64,000 nucleotides of DNA, taken from assembly GCA_023101725.1 (NCBI GenBank), contig JALJCO010003962.1, positions 1,223,001-1,287,000 on the forward strand, read 5' to 3'. Below are positions 11,301 to 23,742 of this stretch, in pieces (position 1 is the first letter of the stretch; each line of letters starts with the position of its first letter). Made by a program: the position numbers and the translations under genes. The stretch comes from Atherinomorus stipes. Taxonomy: Eukaryota; Chordata; Actinopteri; Atheriniformes; Atherinidae. The notes below the pieces were generated by a model. The model saw only the letters and a program-made list of their open reading frames with translations. It made no database searches and was not told where the DNA came from.

Positions 11301-11480
11301 CCCATTAGGCACTTTCGGACTATAGGAACCTTTTGGAGTTCCTATTACCTTTTCAGGAACCAGGCCGTTTTTTTGGGCATTCGGACATATAGGAACTAGG
11401 GACCTTGGACCTCAGTTCCTATAACCTTTTTTAGCTCCTACTCCAAGGCAGGGTCTTTTCAGGAACTGAAATTTGTAGTT
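11301..11480. mobile_element. Truncated DNA-transposon fragment
   Basis: The motif TTCGGAC(A)TATAGGAAC occurs at about 11315 and 11382, and AGTTCCTATAACC follows at about 11414; these partial inverted copies suggest the end of a MITE. No matching far terminus is found, so it is a fragment. Confidence 0.35.
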
Positions 11481-11827
11481 TTTTGGTGATTGGTAGAACT
11501 GGCAAGCCGCAAGTACAAAACAACAACAAAAGAAAATGGAAAATGTCCTGTGGACAGAGATGGAATAATGATAATAAGAATAAAGATTTCCACTGTCACT
11601 CCTGGCCATTCAGAGAGCCATTGAAGTTTAACGAGGCAGTTTCGTTGGCTTCGGGTACGTGCAGTTTGATTGCAAACCAGCATCACATTTTTCCAAAATT
11701 CCCACTCAATCAAACGGAGTCCCTGGCTATCCTGGTGTGAATGCATCTTTCACATATCAAAATGACTTCTGCAAAATATGTGCAGTTTCTACTTCACAGT
11801 TTCTTGCTATGGTATAAAAGAAAGAAC

Positions 11828-12399
11828 TAGGGATGTCCTGATGCCACTTTTTTGCCGACCAAGTACAAGTACGAGTACTTGCATTTGAGTACTTGCCGAT
11901 ATTGAGTACCGATCAAAGTACCTAATTAATGGTAAATGGACTGTACTTATATAGTGCTTTTCCAGTCATACTAACCGCTCAAGAAAACAGAATTAGTAGT
12001 AAACTTACCACCAACAAAGTGAATCCTGAATGAAATGTCCACAACTGTGTATGTGGGGGAACCACAGGTCCGATGGGAGGGAGGGAGAGAGAGGAAAAAA
12101 AGGTCCGCTGCGACCACCGCTAATGTTTTCAAAAGTATCCCAGGGACATGATACAGGTCAGATATATTTTCTATCCTTGTGTCATAGAAAGCGTCTTCTA
12201 ATTTAACACAAGATGTAAACTCAAAGCCGCCGCCACTCATATTGAAGAGTATTTTTCTGCCAGCATGGCGGCGTAAACACAGGGAGTCACGTGACATCAG
12301 GTATCAGGTGCTGTCGGGAGCAAGTATTTCACGAGTACAGCAGAAAAGACCAGTATCAAAGCGAGTACCGATACTGGCATCGGCATCGGGACATCTCTA
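11828..12399. mobile_element. Non-autonomous hAT element, 572 bp
   Basis: Perfect 8-bp target duplications GAAAGAAC (11820-11827 and 12400-12407) flank ends TAGGGATGTCCTGATGCC and GGCATCGGGACATCTCTA. Internal GTACTTG and CGAGTAC motifs near both ends look like subterminal transposase-binding repeats. There is no transposase frame; the ORF-like stretches inside are chance. Confidence 0.85.
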
Positions 12400-12407
12400 G
12401 AAAGAAC

Positions 12408-13054
12408 CATGTCCTTTTTTTTGTTTAAAAAAAATAGTGCAAGGCAATGCACCATCCCTTGCTGGAAAAAATACAATTGACTCTTCGGTGATTATAGGGA
12501 TAAAGGAAGAAAAAATCATGGTTTGACTACCGTCATTGTCTGACCTCAACTGTATTGTTATTAATTAAAAGGATGATAAATGTTGGGTGGCAGTAATATG
12601 TCCAAACAGCAACTTTTGGAGGTGGTGCTGGTAAATAAAAATAAATTGTTAGTTTTTTTCCAGCTAGCATTCAAGCAGGTTATTCTTGAATGGAGTTTTA
12701 GATTTGTACTATCACCAAGTAGTAACCATGTTTGTTTTCTGTAACACTGGCCATCTTGTTACAGTTCAATGCTCTGCATGGAAATGCATCCTCATATTTA
12801 TATGAATATTAATTAAGACACTTGCCACCCAACTAAATTTTGCAGACCAGTCCACGCACCCTGCATGGTAATGGCACTCCTTTTCAGTATCACTGGATCC
12901 TGAAAAACTGTTTAGGAAGTGCTCAAACAAAATGACAGTCAGAGTTGTTCATCTGGCCTCCAGTCTCTTTTGATGCCAGCTCATGAGATCTCAGACCCAA
13001 TGGGATCCCATCCCATAATCAACAGGACCTAAACGCGCTGTTGCTAACATGCGG
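12408..13054. other. No gene seen
   Basis: Intronic sequence between two hAT-type elements; nothing recognised. Confidence 0.4.
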
Positions 13055-13062
13055 TTACCAAG

Positions 13063-13818
13063 TAGGGCTGGACGATTATTCAATATCGATATATATCGAT
13101 CGATAGAGGTTTTTTCAATAGACAAAAAAAGAGGGTCAATAAAGGTTCAATATAGAAGCACAGTTTTCCGCTGTAACCTATCGGGTAGCATGATACTACA
13201 GTCACTCCTTCTGCCAAACCAATAACAAACGCGGACCCAGGCAAAAGCTGAACTGGAATTCAGTGTTATGCCCCTTTCAGACTTGCACTGGAAAGTGGTA
13301 ATATTGCGGACTCTGTCCTTTATAACGTTTGCAATCAGACATGCATACTGGTCTTTTACCTCAGAGATGTAGCGGACATGTAGCTACCGGCTGGTCTACA
13401 TGTCACAGGAGCAGAAATGTTGCGACACGTCTTTTTGGCTGAAAGCACAAGAAAATGTTCCGGACAGAGTTGAAGGGAGAGCGGGGCTTTGCTGACTTTT
13501 CTGCAACATTTCGTGATGTATGAAAGCGCCCGGGATGCAATTAGTCCACAAGGAAGCGACATGTTTGAAAAGACGAGTTCGTTTAAAGAGCGGATGGACT
13601 TTACCGCTCATGTTCCGCAATGCAAGTCTAAAAATGGCTTTAGTGTGTTCTTTATTAGAAGTAGGCCATTCAGCAAAAGCTTAAATGGCCAAGGCTGCAC
13701 CTAAAATAGCTTTTTAATTTCATAATGGCTTTTTTTTTTCTTTTGATAAATATCGATATCGATCGATACAGATTTTTTTTTTTATCAATGATCTTTTTTT
13801 CTATATCGTCCAGCCCTA
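13063..13818. mobile_element. Non-autonomous hAT element, 756 bp
   Basis: Near-identical 8-bp duplications TTACCAAG (13055-13062) and TTGCCAAG (13819-13826) flank ends TAGGGCTGGACGAT and ATCGTCCAGCCCTA. ATATCGAT(CGAT)-type repeats sit inside both ends. Part of the interior (about 13285-13470) resembles 31840-31990 inside another element, so the two share a module. No transposase frame is present. Confidence 0.85.
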
Positions 13819-13826
13819 TTGCCAAG

Positions 13827-16347
13827 TATTCAGAGAAACCTTCAAATGTTCTTTGTCAATAACCTGACTGGTTAGAGCAAATTTAGCCTAATGTGGATAA
13901 GGGTGGTTGTAATGTTATGGCTAAACTGCAAGCGTTTAGGTAAGCTAACACTCAGTAACCAAGGTTTGTGTGTCTATTTACAGTATTTTTTTAAAGATTG
14001 GTTTTCTTTGCAGTTGATGTATGGAAAAATCGAAATATGAATTTCATCATCTGACTGTGAGTCTGAAAAAAAAAAAAGTAGTGCTTTTCTCTCTTCCTTG
14101 AAAGTAGCATTATGGAACTTTCTGACCCTTAAAATATGTTTCTGGCCCATTTTGATGGTACACTTACATTCATTATGAACATTCCTGGAGCCGTTGTTAC
14201 TCTGCAGTGTCCCAAAGCTGAGGACACTGTGTCACTTTTCAACATAATTTAGCTTTACGGCACCACGTCACACACAAACAACTCAGTATCAACACACTGG
14301 CACTTTTGAATGCTCACTGTGGCTAACACAGCAAAGTAATCCAAGAGGACATTATCAAAGGAAGCAAGGAAAGGAAAGAGAGGAAGTGACAGAGCAAGAA
14401 ATAAGACAAGAATCAACATCAGACTGATGTTTCCTGGCTGGAGAAACCTCAGAATAGAGACAGGTTGCAAGATGCATGCCAAATTAACCGTTGTTTGGGT
14501 CGCCTCAGTGAGAAAAATTGGCTTAAGTTAAGAAGTGTGGCTTTAGGATTCTCAATTCTCTGAGTTACAACTGTTGTACAAAAAATGAGGTTAACTTATG
14601 ATCCCAAGTAAAGATATGAGCATTGATGCATTTAAGAATGTCCACAAAAAATACAACAATGTTAAATTCTCAAACACCTTTAAGTCATTATCATTACGTT
14701 AAAAGCAGTGGTCAGTAGAAACATGGCCTTATATAATTAATGATTTATGTCCAATTATTTTATTTCTCATTAATAATTTCTATAGGTTTGACAGAGCTTA
14801 TACTGTGATAAAGATGTGCAGTGCGCAAGTAGTTGCAGGAAGTTTAGGCGTGAACTTTCGGTGACTTCTGCTTTCTCCTCGTTTTCATTTTGGAACACTG
14901 CTTCAAAGGGTGCTGTGATCAAAGCTGTCTGAGAGGCAGCATGGGGAAAAAGCAAAAGAGGGAGAGAGGGAGCGAGGGGAAGAGAGAGACAGAGAGAGAA
15001 TAGGGAAAACCCCAGCGCTCCAAAATATAAGCAGAGCTTGGCACTAACACGTCCATCTTTCCCTCCCAGCTGCCTAAACAAAGGCATCAGCGCTTATCAA
15101 ACCCTGCTTTCCACCCCAACAGCATTCTACCAGACTGTTCTGACATCTCAATCGAGCGCTTTATTATTCTATTCCTTTCATTCAGCGTCAGCCACAAGAG
15201 GATTACTCAGAGATAGGCTGGTTATATCATGACCTAGATAAAGCAACATCATAGAGCTGATTCTATTTGTTCCTCATCCTTTCGTCACAGCACCATATTC
15301 AAAAGGAGGCAGTGAATTGCGGGGGAAGCTAATAGAGATGTCTTTTCATATTTCATTTGAATCAGAGCAGATACTCTGAGAAGAGCAAAAACACACCACT
15401 CAGATAAATGATTACACTTAGTAACTGAGACAGTCTGGTGTGTTGGGTCTCATATCAGGTAGTTTTCGCTGATACACTGACCCATTCTTTTCACATAATT
15501 GAGACCATTTAGTGGACCCTTTTTTTTTTCTTTTTTTTCCTTTCTTTTATCCTTGATCTACCAGTGTGACCGGACTACTGAAATAAAGAATACTCAGTGA
15601 TGGCTTGAAGCCTAAGTGCAAACTTATGACCTTATATTTAGGAAAAATGGAATATGAAATAAGGAAATCAATACATCTCTTGGATGTAGTGGAGTTCATG
15701 TGCTCCTCTTGTGTCCATTAAGAGCTGTGTTTACTCTGTCCACTTGCTCACCACAGCCAGAGCATCACTCATTCTGTGTGAACTTCCCATCTGCATATCA
15801 AAGCTGAGATACCAGGCAGGATAAATATACTCTCTGGCACCATCTGTTTCTGACAACATAAAGCCAAGAGATGACTTCTAACCCTACACACCTAAACTCA
15901 AAAATCACTTAGTATGCCATTACGTTCATGCAGAATGTGTGAGTGAGTGAGATAGTGAGGTAGCTTGCTTGACCATTCTTCTGTAAGCTACTGGCTGAGG
16001 CTCAGTTCATTGAGCCCTGGCTCAAAACCTCAAGTCAAAAGGCTAAAAAACTAATCTGGTGCTTTGAAACAAGTTGCAGTGATGGATTGACCTTAAGGTT
16101 GCCAGACCAGCACAAATCAAATTACCATGTGTAATTTCAAACAGCAGAACATAATTTGTATTATGGTTCCCCGGTTAATTCATACTGTGGGACAAAGGTG
16201 TTTGCATTCTGGTTGTGTGGGCATTGATTAACCTGTAGTGTGTCCCAGGGAGAAATTTGATGTTTGAGGCTTAATGCAGAGACCATAGGTTAGCATTAAT
16301 ATCATGCAGTTCAGGAAGTCAGGCCATGCTGACTTGCATCATCCACT
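13827..16347. other. Intron sequence, no gene seen, 2.5 kb
   Basis: No exons or structured repeats were recognised. A poly-T/C stretch lies at about 15520-15550 and a GA-rich stretch at about 14950-15005. The region ends at the BEL/Pao insertion site. Confidence 0.4.
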
Positions 16348-16352
16348 GCTGC

Positions 16353-16660
16353 TGTTAGAGCCATTCTTAACTTTGTTTATTTTTTGTGGTGAATATGTGT
16401 TTTTGTGTTCCTGGTTCTCCGCCCAGGAAATGATAAGGCGTGAGACACAGGTGTGTAGAGACACTGATTGATAAGGGGAGAGCCATACTGTTTTAGACCG
16501 CTCTTTTTTTGTTGTTTAATTTTTTTGTTATTATAAGCCAAGTTGTGATAAATAAGAATAAATAAGTGAAACTGATCATGGTGAAGCCAAGTTTTTCCCG
16601 AAGCGCGTCAAGACCGCAGGTCTTCCCTTAAGGGCGGCGGCCCATGAAAGCGCCAGCACA
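16353..16660 (+). repeat. 5' LTR of the BEL/Pao element
   Basis: The 308-bp repeat opens TGTTAGAGCC and ends GCGCCAGCACA. It contains AATAAA (16557-16562), which could serve as a polyadenylation signal in the 3' copy, and a GC-rich hairpin-prone segment (about 16600-16650). Confidence 0.95.
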
Positions 16661-17039
16661 TTTAGTCTAAAACATCGCAACCTGTGGATATTCGGATGAT
16701 CAAAGTGAACAGAACAAGAGCTCGACCTCTGTGGATACAAACGTTCCCTTCGGCCTCAGCGGACTCGTGAGTAAAAGCCGCATTTGGCCTTATGAACGAC
16801 TGAAAGTCACGCTCAGATGTATGAATGAAATGCCAAACCACAGCGGCGGAACGTCATTCATTCATGCTGTATTGTGGATGATGATAGCCTGACTTGAACG
16901 TTTGTTGTGCGATGCGATGGGACCCGATGTTTATGGATGGAACAATGATATTGACAAGTTCTTCAGACGTTTGGTGTTGATATGTGGTGTTGAAAAATAA
17001 GTTTATCTGATCTGTGGATAAAAAAAAGACGGAAAGAAA

Positions 17040-20000
17040 ATGGATTCTGATAAAGCGCCGGCTGACGCTGCGGATGCTGAGGAGAGATTTAAATCACTCA
17101 GTGCGTCACGCAAAGGGAGACTTGGTGCGTGTACGCGTAAAATGAATGAAATTAAAGGTTTGATGGAAACAGGAGGAAATGTTGTGAAAGTGGATGAATC
17201 TGTTGCCCTTTTTCAAAGATTGTTGCATGATTTCATGGAGCTTCACAAGTCTGTTCAAATGTTTTTGTCTGAGGAAATAAAAGAAAATGAGAGAACTTCT
17301 TGGTATGAACCAAAAATGTCCGCATTTGAGAATTTCCTGAAGGATGTGGAAATATGGAAAACCTCTCAAGCAGATCCTCAGTCACTCATTGAACCCAAAG
17401 ACAGCATTTCCAACGTTACAAGGAATTCACAATCATCAAAAGGCTCAAGAGCCAATTCTGTTGCCTCAGCCCGTCTTAAAGTTGCCACAGAAAAGGCTGC
17501 ACTGCTGGCCCGGGCAGCAGCCTTGAAAAAGAAGCATGCACTGGAAATGGAGAAGGCTCAATTAAACACCAGATTGGAACAAATGGAGGTGGAAATGAGT
17601 CTGGCTGAATCGGATGCTAAATTAAAGGTGCTGGAGGAGTTTGGATCTCAAAAGGAACTGCATTCACAAACCTCTGAACCACAACAAAATCCGCAAACCT
17701 CTGAATCACAACGGAATCCACAAACATCTGAATCACAAGATTTACCAACACCTGAATTGCAAGAACGAACTGAGGATGGTATGAATGAGTATTTGGAGAC
17801 TTACCAGAAAAAAACTGATGGGACAGAGATCCCAGATGCATCTGCTGTTGAATTTGCTAGACTTGGAGCAGTTCCCAAAACACCACTCCAAAGATATTTA
17901 AACCAACATCCTAAACCAACAACAAGTTCCCCGCATCAAATTAAGGGAACACGCGTCACTGTGCAACAACATGTCCCTGCAGATCGCAGTACGTCACCAG
18001 CAACAACACGTGGTGGGGCTACCATAACAAGCAATGATGACAACCTCTTGGCTGTGATGATGAGACAAAATGACATTGCTGATTTATTGGCTTTACAGCA
18101 CAAACAAATCTCTCTGCCTGCACGTGAGATCCCAGTTTTTGATGGAAACCCACTTGCATATCAGATCTTCATGAGGGCATTTCAGCATGGCATCGAGGAG
18201 AAGACCAGTAGCTACCAGGACAGGTTATATTACCTGGAGCAATATACTTCAGGCCCCTGTCAGGAGCTAGTCAGAAGCTGCCTTCACATGGCTGCTGAAC
18301 CAGGCTTTAAGGAAGCAAAGAGGCTATTAAAGGTGCATTTCGGTAATGATATGAAGACTGCAAATGCTTATATGACAAAAGCTCTGGCCTGGAACAACAT
18401 AAAAGCAGAGGATGGAAAGGCACTTCAAAGTTATGCACTTTTCTTAAGAGGATGTTGTACTGCCATGAGAGGTCTGCAGGACATGGAGGAGCTTGATCTA
18501 CCGTCCAACTTAAGGCTAATAGTATCAAAACTTCCTTATAAATTAAGGGAGAATTGGAGAACTGCAGCATGTGACATTTTGGAGCAGAGACACACAAGAG
18601 CAAGATTGCAGGACCTTGTAGTTTTCATTGAGAGACAAGTAAATATTCTACAGGACCCTCTATTTGGTGATATCCAAGAACCTGCCATGCATGTGAAGGC
18701 TCTAAAGACCAAACCCATATTAGATACAAAATCCAACAAGTATAAAAACAAAGGAAGCAGTTTTGCAACCACTGTGGCAACAATGTCTGGCAGCAAAGCA
18801 CAACACACTCATGAGAAACTGCCAATGAAAGTCAATCTAGACTTTAGTACACACGCAGACACCTCATGTGCCTTTTGTGCTGGGAAACACACTTTGGCTG
18901 AATGTCAGAAGATATACGCACAGTCACATGAAACTAAAATTGAACTTCTCAGAGACAAGGGACTATGCTTTGGATGCCTGAAAGTGGGACATTTAAGCAA
19001 AAACTGCAAAAGAAGAATGAAATGTCATATTTGTCAAGCCAGACATCCCACTATTCTACACATAACCCGATCTCCCAAAACTGAAACGGACCCTCAGGGA
19101 GGGCCGAGTGGTTTAGTAACTAAAACAGAGGAAACCTCTGTCAGCAGTGCACTTGTATCACTTGGAGAGGGAGAAGGAACTGGGGCTGGTAAGGACTGTA
19201 TACTCCCCATAGTTCCAGTACGAGTAAAAGTTTGTAATGGAAATAAAAGTGTACTTACCTATGCATTCCTAGACCCAGGCAGTACAGACACATTCTGTAC
19301 GGAGAACCTCAGGAGGAAGCTCAATGCTAGAGGTCGTAGAACTGAAGTCCTTTTACAAACTATGGGATCTGAGAAAACAGTCAGGAGCTATGAGCTGACT
19401 GGTCTTGAGGTTGGTAATCTGGAGGATGATACCTTCCTAACACTGCCAAGACTATACACCCAAGATAAGATTCCTGTGACGAGTAGAAATATCCTCACAC
19501 AGGCTGATTTAAACAAGTGGTCCTACTTACAGGAGATCAAGGTAAAGGAAATAGATGCTGATGTGGACCTTCTTATCGGCATGAACGTGCCAAAGGCTAT
19601 GGAACCATGGAGAGTCATAAATAGCCAAGGAAACGGACCATATGCAGTCAGAACACTGCTAGGATGGGTGGTTAATGGACCACTCAATATTTCTACTGCA
19701 ATGGATGATGAATGCAAAGTGGCATCAGTGAACCGCATCTCCATTGTGCACATTGAAAAACTCCTGAAAGATCAATATGCGCATGACTTCCCAGAAAAGG
19801 ATTATGAGGAGAAAGTGGAGATGTCAGTTGATGATCAACAGTTCATGCAGATTGCCTTAAAATCTGTTGTTCATAAAGATGGCCACTATTACTTACCTTT
19901 ACCTCTTCGTGACAGGAACATCAACATGCCAAATAACTATCGGATGGCAGAGCAACGAATGCTTCATCTCAAAAGAAAACTTCTAAAGGATCAAGTTTAT

Positions 20001-23000
20001 GCCAGTGAATACAGAGATTTCATGAATGACATCATCAAAAAAGGCTATGCTGAGAAGGTAACATCAAGAGATTTAACACCAGAAGAGGGCAGAGTGTGGT
20101 ATATACCCCACCATGGAGTGTATCATAAACGCAAAAAAACACTCAGAGTGGTATTTGACTGTGCATCAACATTTAAGGGCATATCACTCAACAATGTGCT
20201 CCTACAGGGTCCGGATTTGACTAACTCACTCATTGGTGTTCTGCTCAGATTCCGGCAAGAGCCAGTTGCAGTTATGGCCGATATTGAAAGTATGTTTCAC
20301 CAAGTGAGAGTTGATGAAAAGGACAGAAACTTCCTCAGATTCCTGTGGTGGCCAGAGGGGAACACGGACAACAACTTGGAGGAATACAGGATGACTGTTC
20401 ATCTGTTTGGAGCTGTCTCTTCCCCAACGTGTGCGAACTTTGCACTCCAAAAGACTGCAGAGGATGACAGAAACAACTTTGATGAGGAAGTGTCTGACAC
20501 AGTCAAGTTCAATTTTTATGTTGATGACTGTCTGAAGTCAGTTCCAACTGAGAAACATGCAATAAACCTTGTAAGAGAACTCAGAAGAATGTGCTTGCTT
20601 GGAGGATTCAAGCTAACCAAGTGGGTCAGTAATAGCCGTGCTGTACTGGCATCCATTCCTGAAGATGACAGAGCAAAGCACATGAAAAACTTGGATCTGG
20701 ACAGGGAGAAACTGCCCACTGACAGGGCATTGGGACTTTACTGGGACATTGAAAATGATGTATTCAGTTTTCATGTCACTGCTAACAGTAAACTACCCAC
20801 CAGAAGGAACATACTTGCCCATGTTAGCTCTGTGTACGATCCTCTTGGTATCCTGGCTCCTTTCATCCTAAAAGCAAAGCAAATCCTCCAAGAACTCTGC
20901 CAGGCAAAGTATGGATGGGATGAAGTAATTCCTGTGGATCTACTGAAACCATGGCAACAGTGGCTCAAGGAGCTGGACAAGCTCGATGGATTTCAATTCA
21001 GCAGGTGTATAAAACCAAAACACTTTGGCCAAGTGAAAAGGGCACAACTGCACAACTTTTGTGATGCAAGTGAACAAGGCTACGGAACTGTAAGTTACCT
21101 GAGACTCACCAATGACTCTGAAGAAGTGCATGTCACATTTGTGATGGGGAAATCAAGAGTCACTCCGCTCAAGACAATGACAATCCCAAGACTGGAACTC
21201 ACTGCTGCCACACTGGCTTCACGAATAGACCGAATGCTTCGCTCGGAACTGAAAACCCAGCTCCAAGAATCCATCTTCTGGACTGATAGCCAGTCTGTCC
21301 TGAAATATCTTCGAAACCGGACAAGAAGATTTCGCACTTTTGTGGCTAATAGGATTTCAGTGATCCATAACCTGTCCAAAGTGAGTCAGTGGAGGTTTAT
21401 AGACTCAAAGCACAACCCGGCTGATGATGCATCCCGAGGACTGAAAATTGAGGCCTTTCTCAGTTCTAAGACATGGCTTCATGGACCGCAATTTCTAGAG
21501 AGGCCTGAAACAGAATGGCCACCAAACCCTAAAGAACTTGACCCAGTCCTTCCAGATGATCCAGAGGTGAGAAAGGAAGCTACTGTGCATAATACCATTA
21601 CTGCACCTGCAGAAAAAACTCCAACAAGCAAACTCATGGAACACTATTCATCATGGTACAACCTAAAAAGAGCTGTCGCCTGGTTGATGAAACTAAAGAA
21701 TCTTCTTCTGCAAATGAGTAGAAAAAGGAAAGAAGAATGTTCATTGACTCAACAGGATAAAGGAAAGCATCAAAGCCTTCTCAAAGCCACAAATCTTTCG
21801 TTGGAGGACATTGAAAAGGCAGAAAAGGCAATTATTTGCTATGAACAGGGTAATCACTTCAAAGAGGAAATTGTCTCCCTCTCACAAGGAAAACAAGTCA
21901 AAAGAGGCAGCTCCCTATATAAACTGGACCCTGTTATTGATGGCGATGTCCTGAGAGTAGGAGGAAGAATGAGGAAAATGGCTATGCCAACAGAGATAAA
22001 GCACCCAATGATTCTACCAAAATACTCACATGTGTCTGAAATGATATTAAGCCACATTCACAGACAAGTGGGTCACTCAGGACGAGGACATATGCTCTCC
22101 AAGCTCTTTCAGCGCTACTGGCTGTCTGGTGCCAACTCTTTGGCAAGGCGAATCATCAAGAAATGTGTGTTTTGCAGACGACAACAGGCAAAAGCTGGTG
22201 AACAGAAAATGGCTGACCTCCCCCTGTATAGAGTAACACCAGATCTCCCACCCTTCACTCAGGTTGGTGTAGATTACTTTGGACCTGTGGAGGTGAAGCG
22301 TGGCCGTGCTCGAGTCAAGAGATGGGGAGTGATATTTACTCCCCTACTACTATATTTAAGCCGCGCTGTTCACCTGGAGGTTGCCAGTCAGCTGGATACA
22401 GATGCATGCATAAACGCTATCCGTCGATTCATCTGTCGTCGAGGCTCTGTAAAAAGCATCACCTCAGATCAAGGTACTAACTTTGTTGGTGCTCAGAAGG
22501 AATTGGAGGAATCTGTAAAACAACTAGATCATGACAAAATTCACAAAACACTGCTCAAAAGAGGCATTGAATGGACTTTCAACCCTCCCTCAGGAGCTCA
22601 TCATGGTGGGATATGGGAAAGGCTTATTAGATCTGTGAAAAAGATTCTTTATTCTATCTTAAAGGAGCAGACTCTGGATGATGACGGTCTGCATACGGCT
22701 TTATGTGAAGTGGAAGCCATCATGAATGACAGACCTATTACCACTGTAACCAGTGACCCGAATGACCTTGAGCCCCTGACCCCAAATCATCTGCTGCTCT
22801 TGAAGTCAAATCCTTCTATGCCTCCTGGACTCTTTGAGAGATATGATAGCTATTCAAGGAAAAGATGGAGACAAGTGCAGTACATTGCAGACCTGTTCTG
22901 GAGAAGATGGACCAGAGAATACATCCCACTACTACAAGAACGACACAAATGGAATAACTTAAAAAGGAACTTTGCATCTGGAGATCTTGTGGTCATAGTT

Positions 23001-23162
23001 GATGATAATGCCCCAAGAAACACCTGGCTTCTCGGACGAGTCGTCAAAACTCTCCCAGGATCAAAAGGACTGGTTCGGAGTGTTCTGGTGAAGACAAAAA
23101 ACAGCATCATCCAAAGACCTGTCACCAAGCTCTGTTTGCTTATGGAATCGCAGGCAGACTAA
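17040..23162 (+). CDS. BEL/Pao gag-pol polyprotein, 2040 aa
   Basis: Rough order: a coiled, charged N-terminal gag region with a repeated TSE(S/P)Q motif (about residues 210-235); a DUF1759-like gag core starting near IPVFDGN (about 363); a zinc knuckle CFGCLKVGHLSKNC (about 643); an aspartic protease with AFLDPGSTDTFC (about 742); reverse transcriptase with the FYVDDC active site (about 1160); RNase H with CDASEQGYG, TDSQS and HNPADDASRG (about 1339-1460); integrase with its HHCC zinc finger (about 1672-1712) and a DDE core seen as VDYFGP, SDQGTNF and WERLIRS (about 1744-1862); and a C-terminal DUF5641 domain (from about 1939). This order with a Peptidase_A17-type pol is diagnostic of BEL/Pao. 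There is no envelope gene. The start is the first ATG after the 5' leader. All catalytic motifs appear intact. Confidence 0.95.
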   Translation: MDSDKAPADAADAEERFKSLSASRKGRLGACTRKMNEIKGLMETGGNVVKVDESVALFQRLLHDFMELHKSVQMFLSEEIKENERTSWYEPKMSAFENFLKDVEIWKTSQADPQSLIEPKDSISNVTRNSQSSKGSRANSVASARLKVATEKAALLARAAALKKKHALEMEKAQLNTRLEQMEVEMSLAESDAKLKVLEEFGSQKELHSQTSEPQQNPQTSESQRNPQTSESQDLPTPELQERTEDGMNEYLETYQKKTDGTEIPDASAVEFARLGAVPKTPLQRYLNQHPKPTTSSPHQIKGTRVTVQQHVPADRSTSPATTRGGATITSNDDNLLAVMMRQNDIADLLALQHKQISLPAREIPVFDGNPLAYQIFMRAFQHGIEEKTSSYQDRLYYLEQYTSGPCQELVRSCLHMAAEPGFKEAKRLLKVHFGNDMKTANAYMTKALAWNNIKAEDGKALQSYALFLRGCCTAMRGLQDMEELDLPSNLRLIVSKLPYKLRENWRTAACDILEQRHTRARLQDLVVFIERQVNILQDPLFGDIQEPAMHVKALKTKPILDTKSNKYKNKGSSFATTVATMSGSKAQHTHEKLPMKVNLDFSTHADTSCAFCAGKHTLAECQKIYAQSHETKIELLRDKGLCFGCLKVGHLSKNCKRRMKCHICQARHPTILHITRSPKTETDPQGGPSGLVTKTEETSVSSALVSLGEGEGTGAGKDCILPIVPVRVKVCNGNKSVLTYAFLDPGSTDTFCTENLRRKLNARGRRTEVLLQTMGSEKTVRSYELTGLEVGNLEDDTFLTLPRLYTQDKIPVTSRNILTQADLNKWSYLQEIKVKEIDADVDLLIGMNVPKAMEPWRVINSQGNGPYAVRTLLGWVVNGPLNISTAMDDECKVASVNRISIVHIEKLLKDQYAHDFPEKDYEEKVEMSVDDQQFMQIALKSVVHKDGHYYLPLPLRDRNINMPNNYRMAEQRMLHLKRKLLKDQVYASEYRDFMNDIIKKGYAEKVTSRDLTPEEGRVWYIPHHGVYHKRKKTLRVVFDCASTFKGISLNNVLLQGPDLTNSLIGVLLRFRQEPVAVMADIESMFHQVRVDEKDRNFLRFLWWPEGNTDNNLEEYRMTVHLFGAVSSPTCANFALQKTAEDDRNNFDEEVSDTVKFNFYVDDCLKSVPTEKHAINLVRELRRMCLLGGFKLTKWVSNSRAVLASIPEDDRAKHMKNLDLDREKLPTDRALGLYWDIENDVFSFHVTANSKLPTRRNILAHVSSVYDPLGILAPFILKAKQILQELCQAKYGWDEVIPVDLLKPWQQWLKELDKLDGFQFSRCIKPKHFGQVKRAQLHNFCDASEQGYGTVSYLRLTNDSEEVHVTFVMGKSRVTPLKTMTIPRLELTAATLASRIDRMLRSELKTQLQESIFWTDSQSVLKYLRNRTRRFRTFVANRISVIHNLSKVSQWRFIDSKHNPADDASRGLKIEAFLSSKTWLHGPQFLERPETEWPPNPKELDPVLPDDPEVRKEATVHNTITAPAEKTPTSKLMEHYSSWYNLKRAVAWLMKLKNLLLQMSRKRKEECSLTQQDKGKHQSLLKATNLSLEDIEKAEKAIICYEQGNHFKEEIVSLSQGKQVKRGSSLYKLDPVIDGDVLRVGGRMRKMAMPTEIKHPMILPKYSHVSEMILSHIHRQVGHSGRGHMLSKLFQRYWLSGANSLARRIIKKCVFCRRQQAKAGEQKMADLPLYRVTPDLPPFTQVGVDYFGPVEVKRGRARVKRWGVIFTPLLLYLSRAVHLEVASQLDTDACINAIRRFICRRGSVKSITSDQGTNFVGAQKELEESVKQLDHDKIHKTLLKRGIEWTFNPPSGAHHGGIWERLIRSVKKILYSILKEQTLDDDGLHTALCEVEAIMNDRPITTVTSDPNDLEPLTPNHLLLLKSNPSMPPGLFERYDSYSRKRWRQVQYIADLFWRRWTREYIPLLQERHKWNNLKRNFASGDLVVIVDDNAPRNTWLLGRVVKTLPGSKGLVRSVLVKTKNSIIQRPVTKLCLLMESQAD

Positions 23163-23434
23163 GCTATGATTGTCCTTTTCCTTTTTGTTTTTTATTCCCT
23201 TTTTCTCTCAGTGATGTGCACCTCTGACTGTTAGAAGAAGGGGGATTATATGGACTGACTCTGCAAGGGGTCCTTTGCTTTAATTTTTCAGGATATGGAC
23301 TGGAATGAAAATATAGTGTGTATACATATGAACTGAATGATTCGGACTTGACAAGAGGAGATATGTCTTGCATGAATGACTCTATTGTGTTAAGTATCAG
23401 TAATTGTTATAAAATAAGCAATTAGGGGCTGGTA

Positions 23435-23742
23435 TGTTAGAGCCATTCTTAACTTTGTTTATTTTTTGTGGTGAATATGTGTTTTTGTGTTCCTGGTTCT
23501 CCGCCCAGGAAATGATAAGGCGTGAGACACAGGTGTGTAGAGACACTGATTGATAAGGGGAGAGCCATACTGTTTTAGACCGCTCTCTTTTTGTTGTTTA
23601 ATTTTTTTGTTATTATAAGCCAAGTTGTGATAAATAAGAATAAATAAGTGAAACTGATCATGGTGAAGCCAAGTTTTTCCCGAAGCGCGTCAAGACCGCA
23701 GGTCTTCCCTTAAGGGCGGCGGCCCATGAAAGCGCCAGCACA
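23435..23742 (+). repeat. 3' LTR of the BEL/Pao element
   Basis: Same 308-bp length as the 5' copy. The only difference I see is CTCTCTTTTT here against CTCTTTTTTT in the 5' copy. A 272-bp untranslated spacer separates it from the gag-pol stop. Confidence 0.95.
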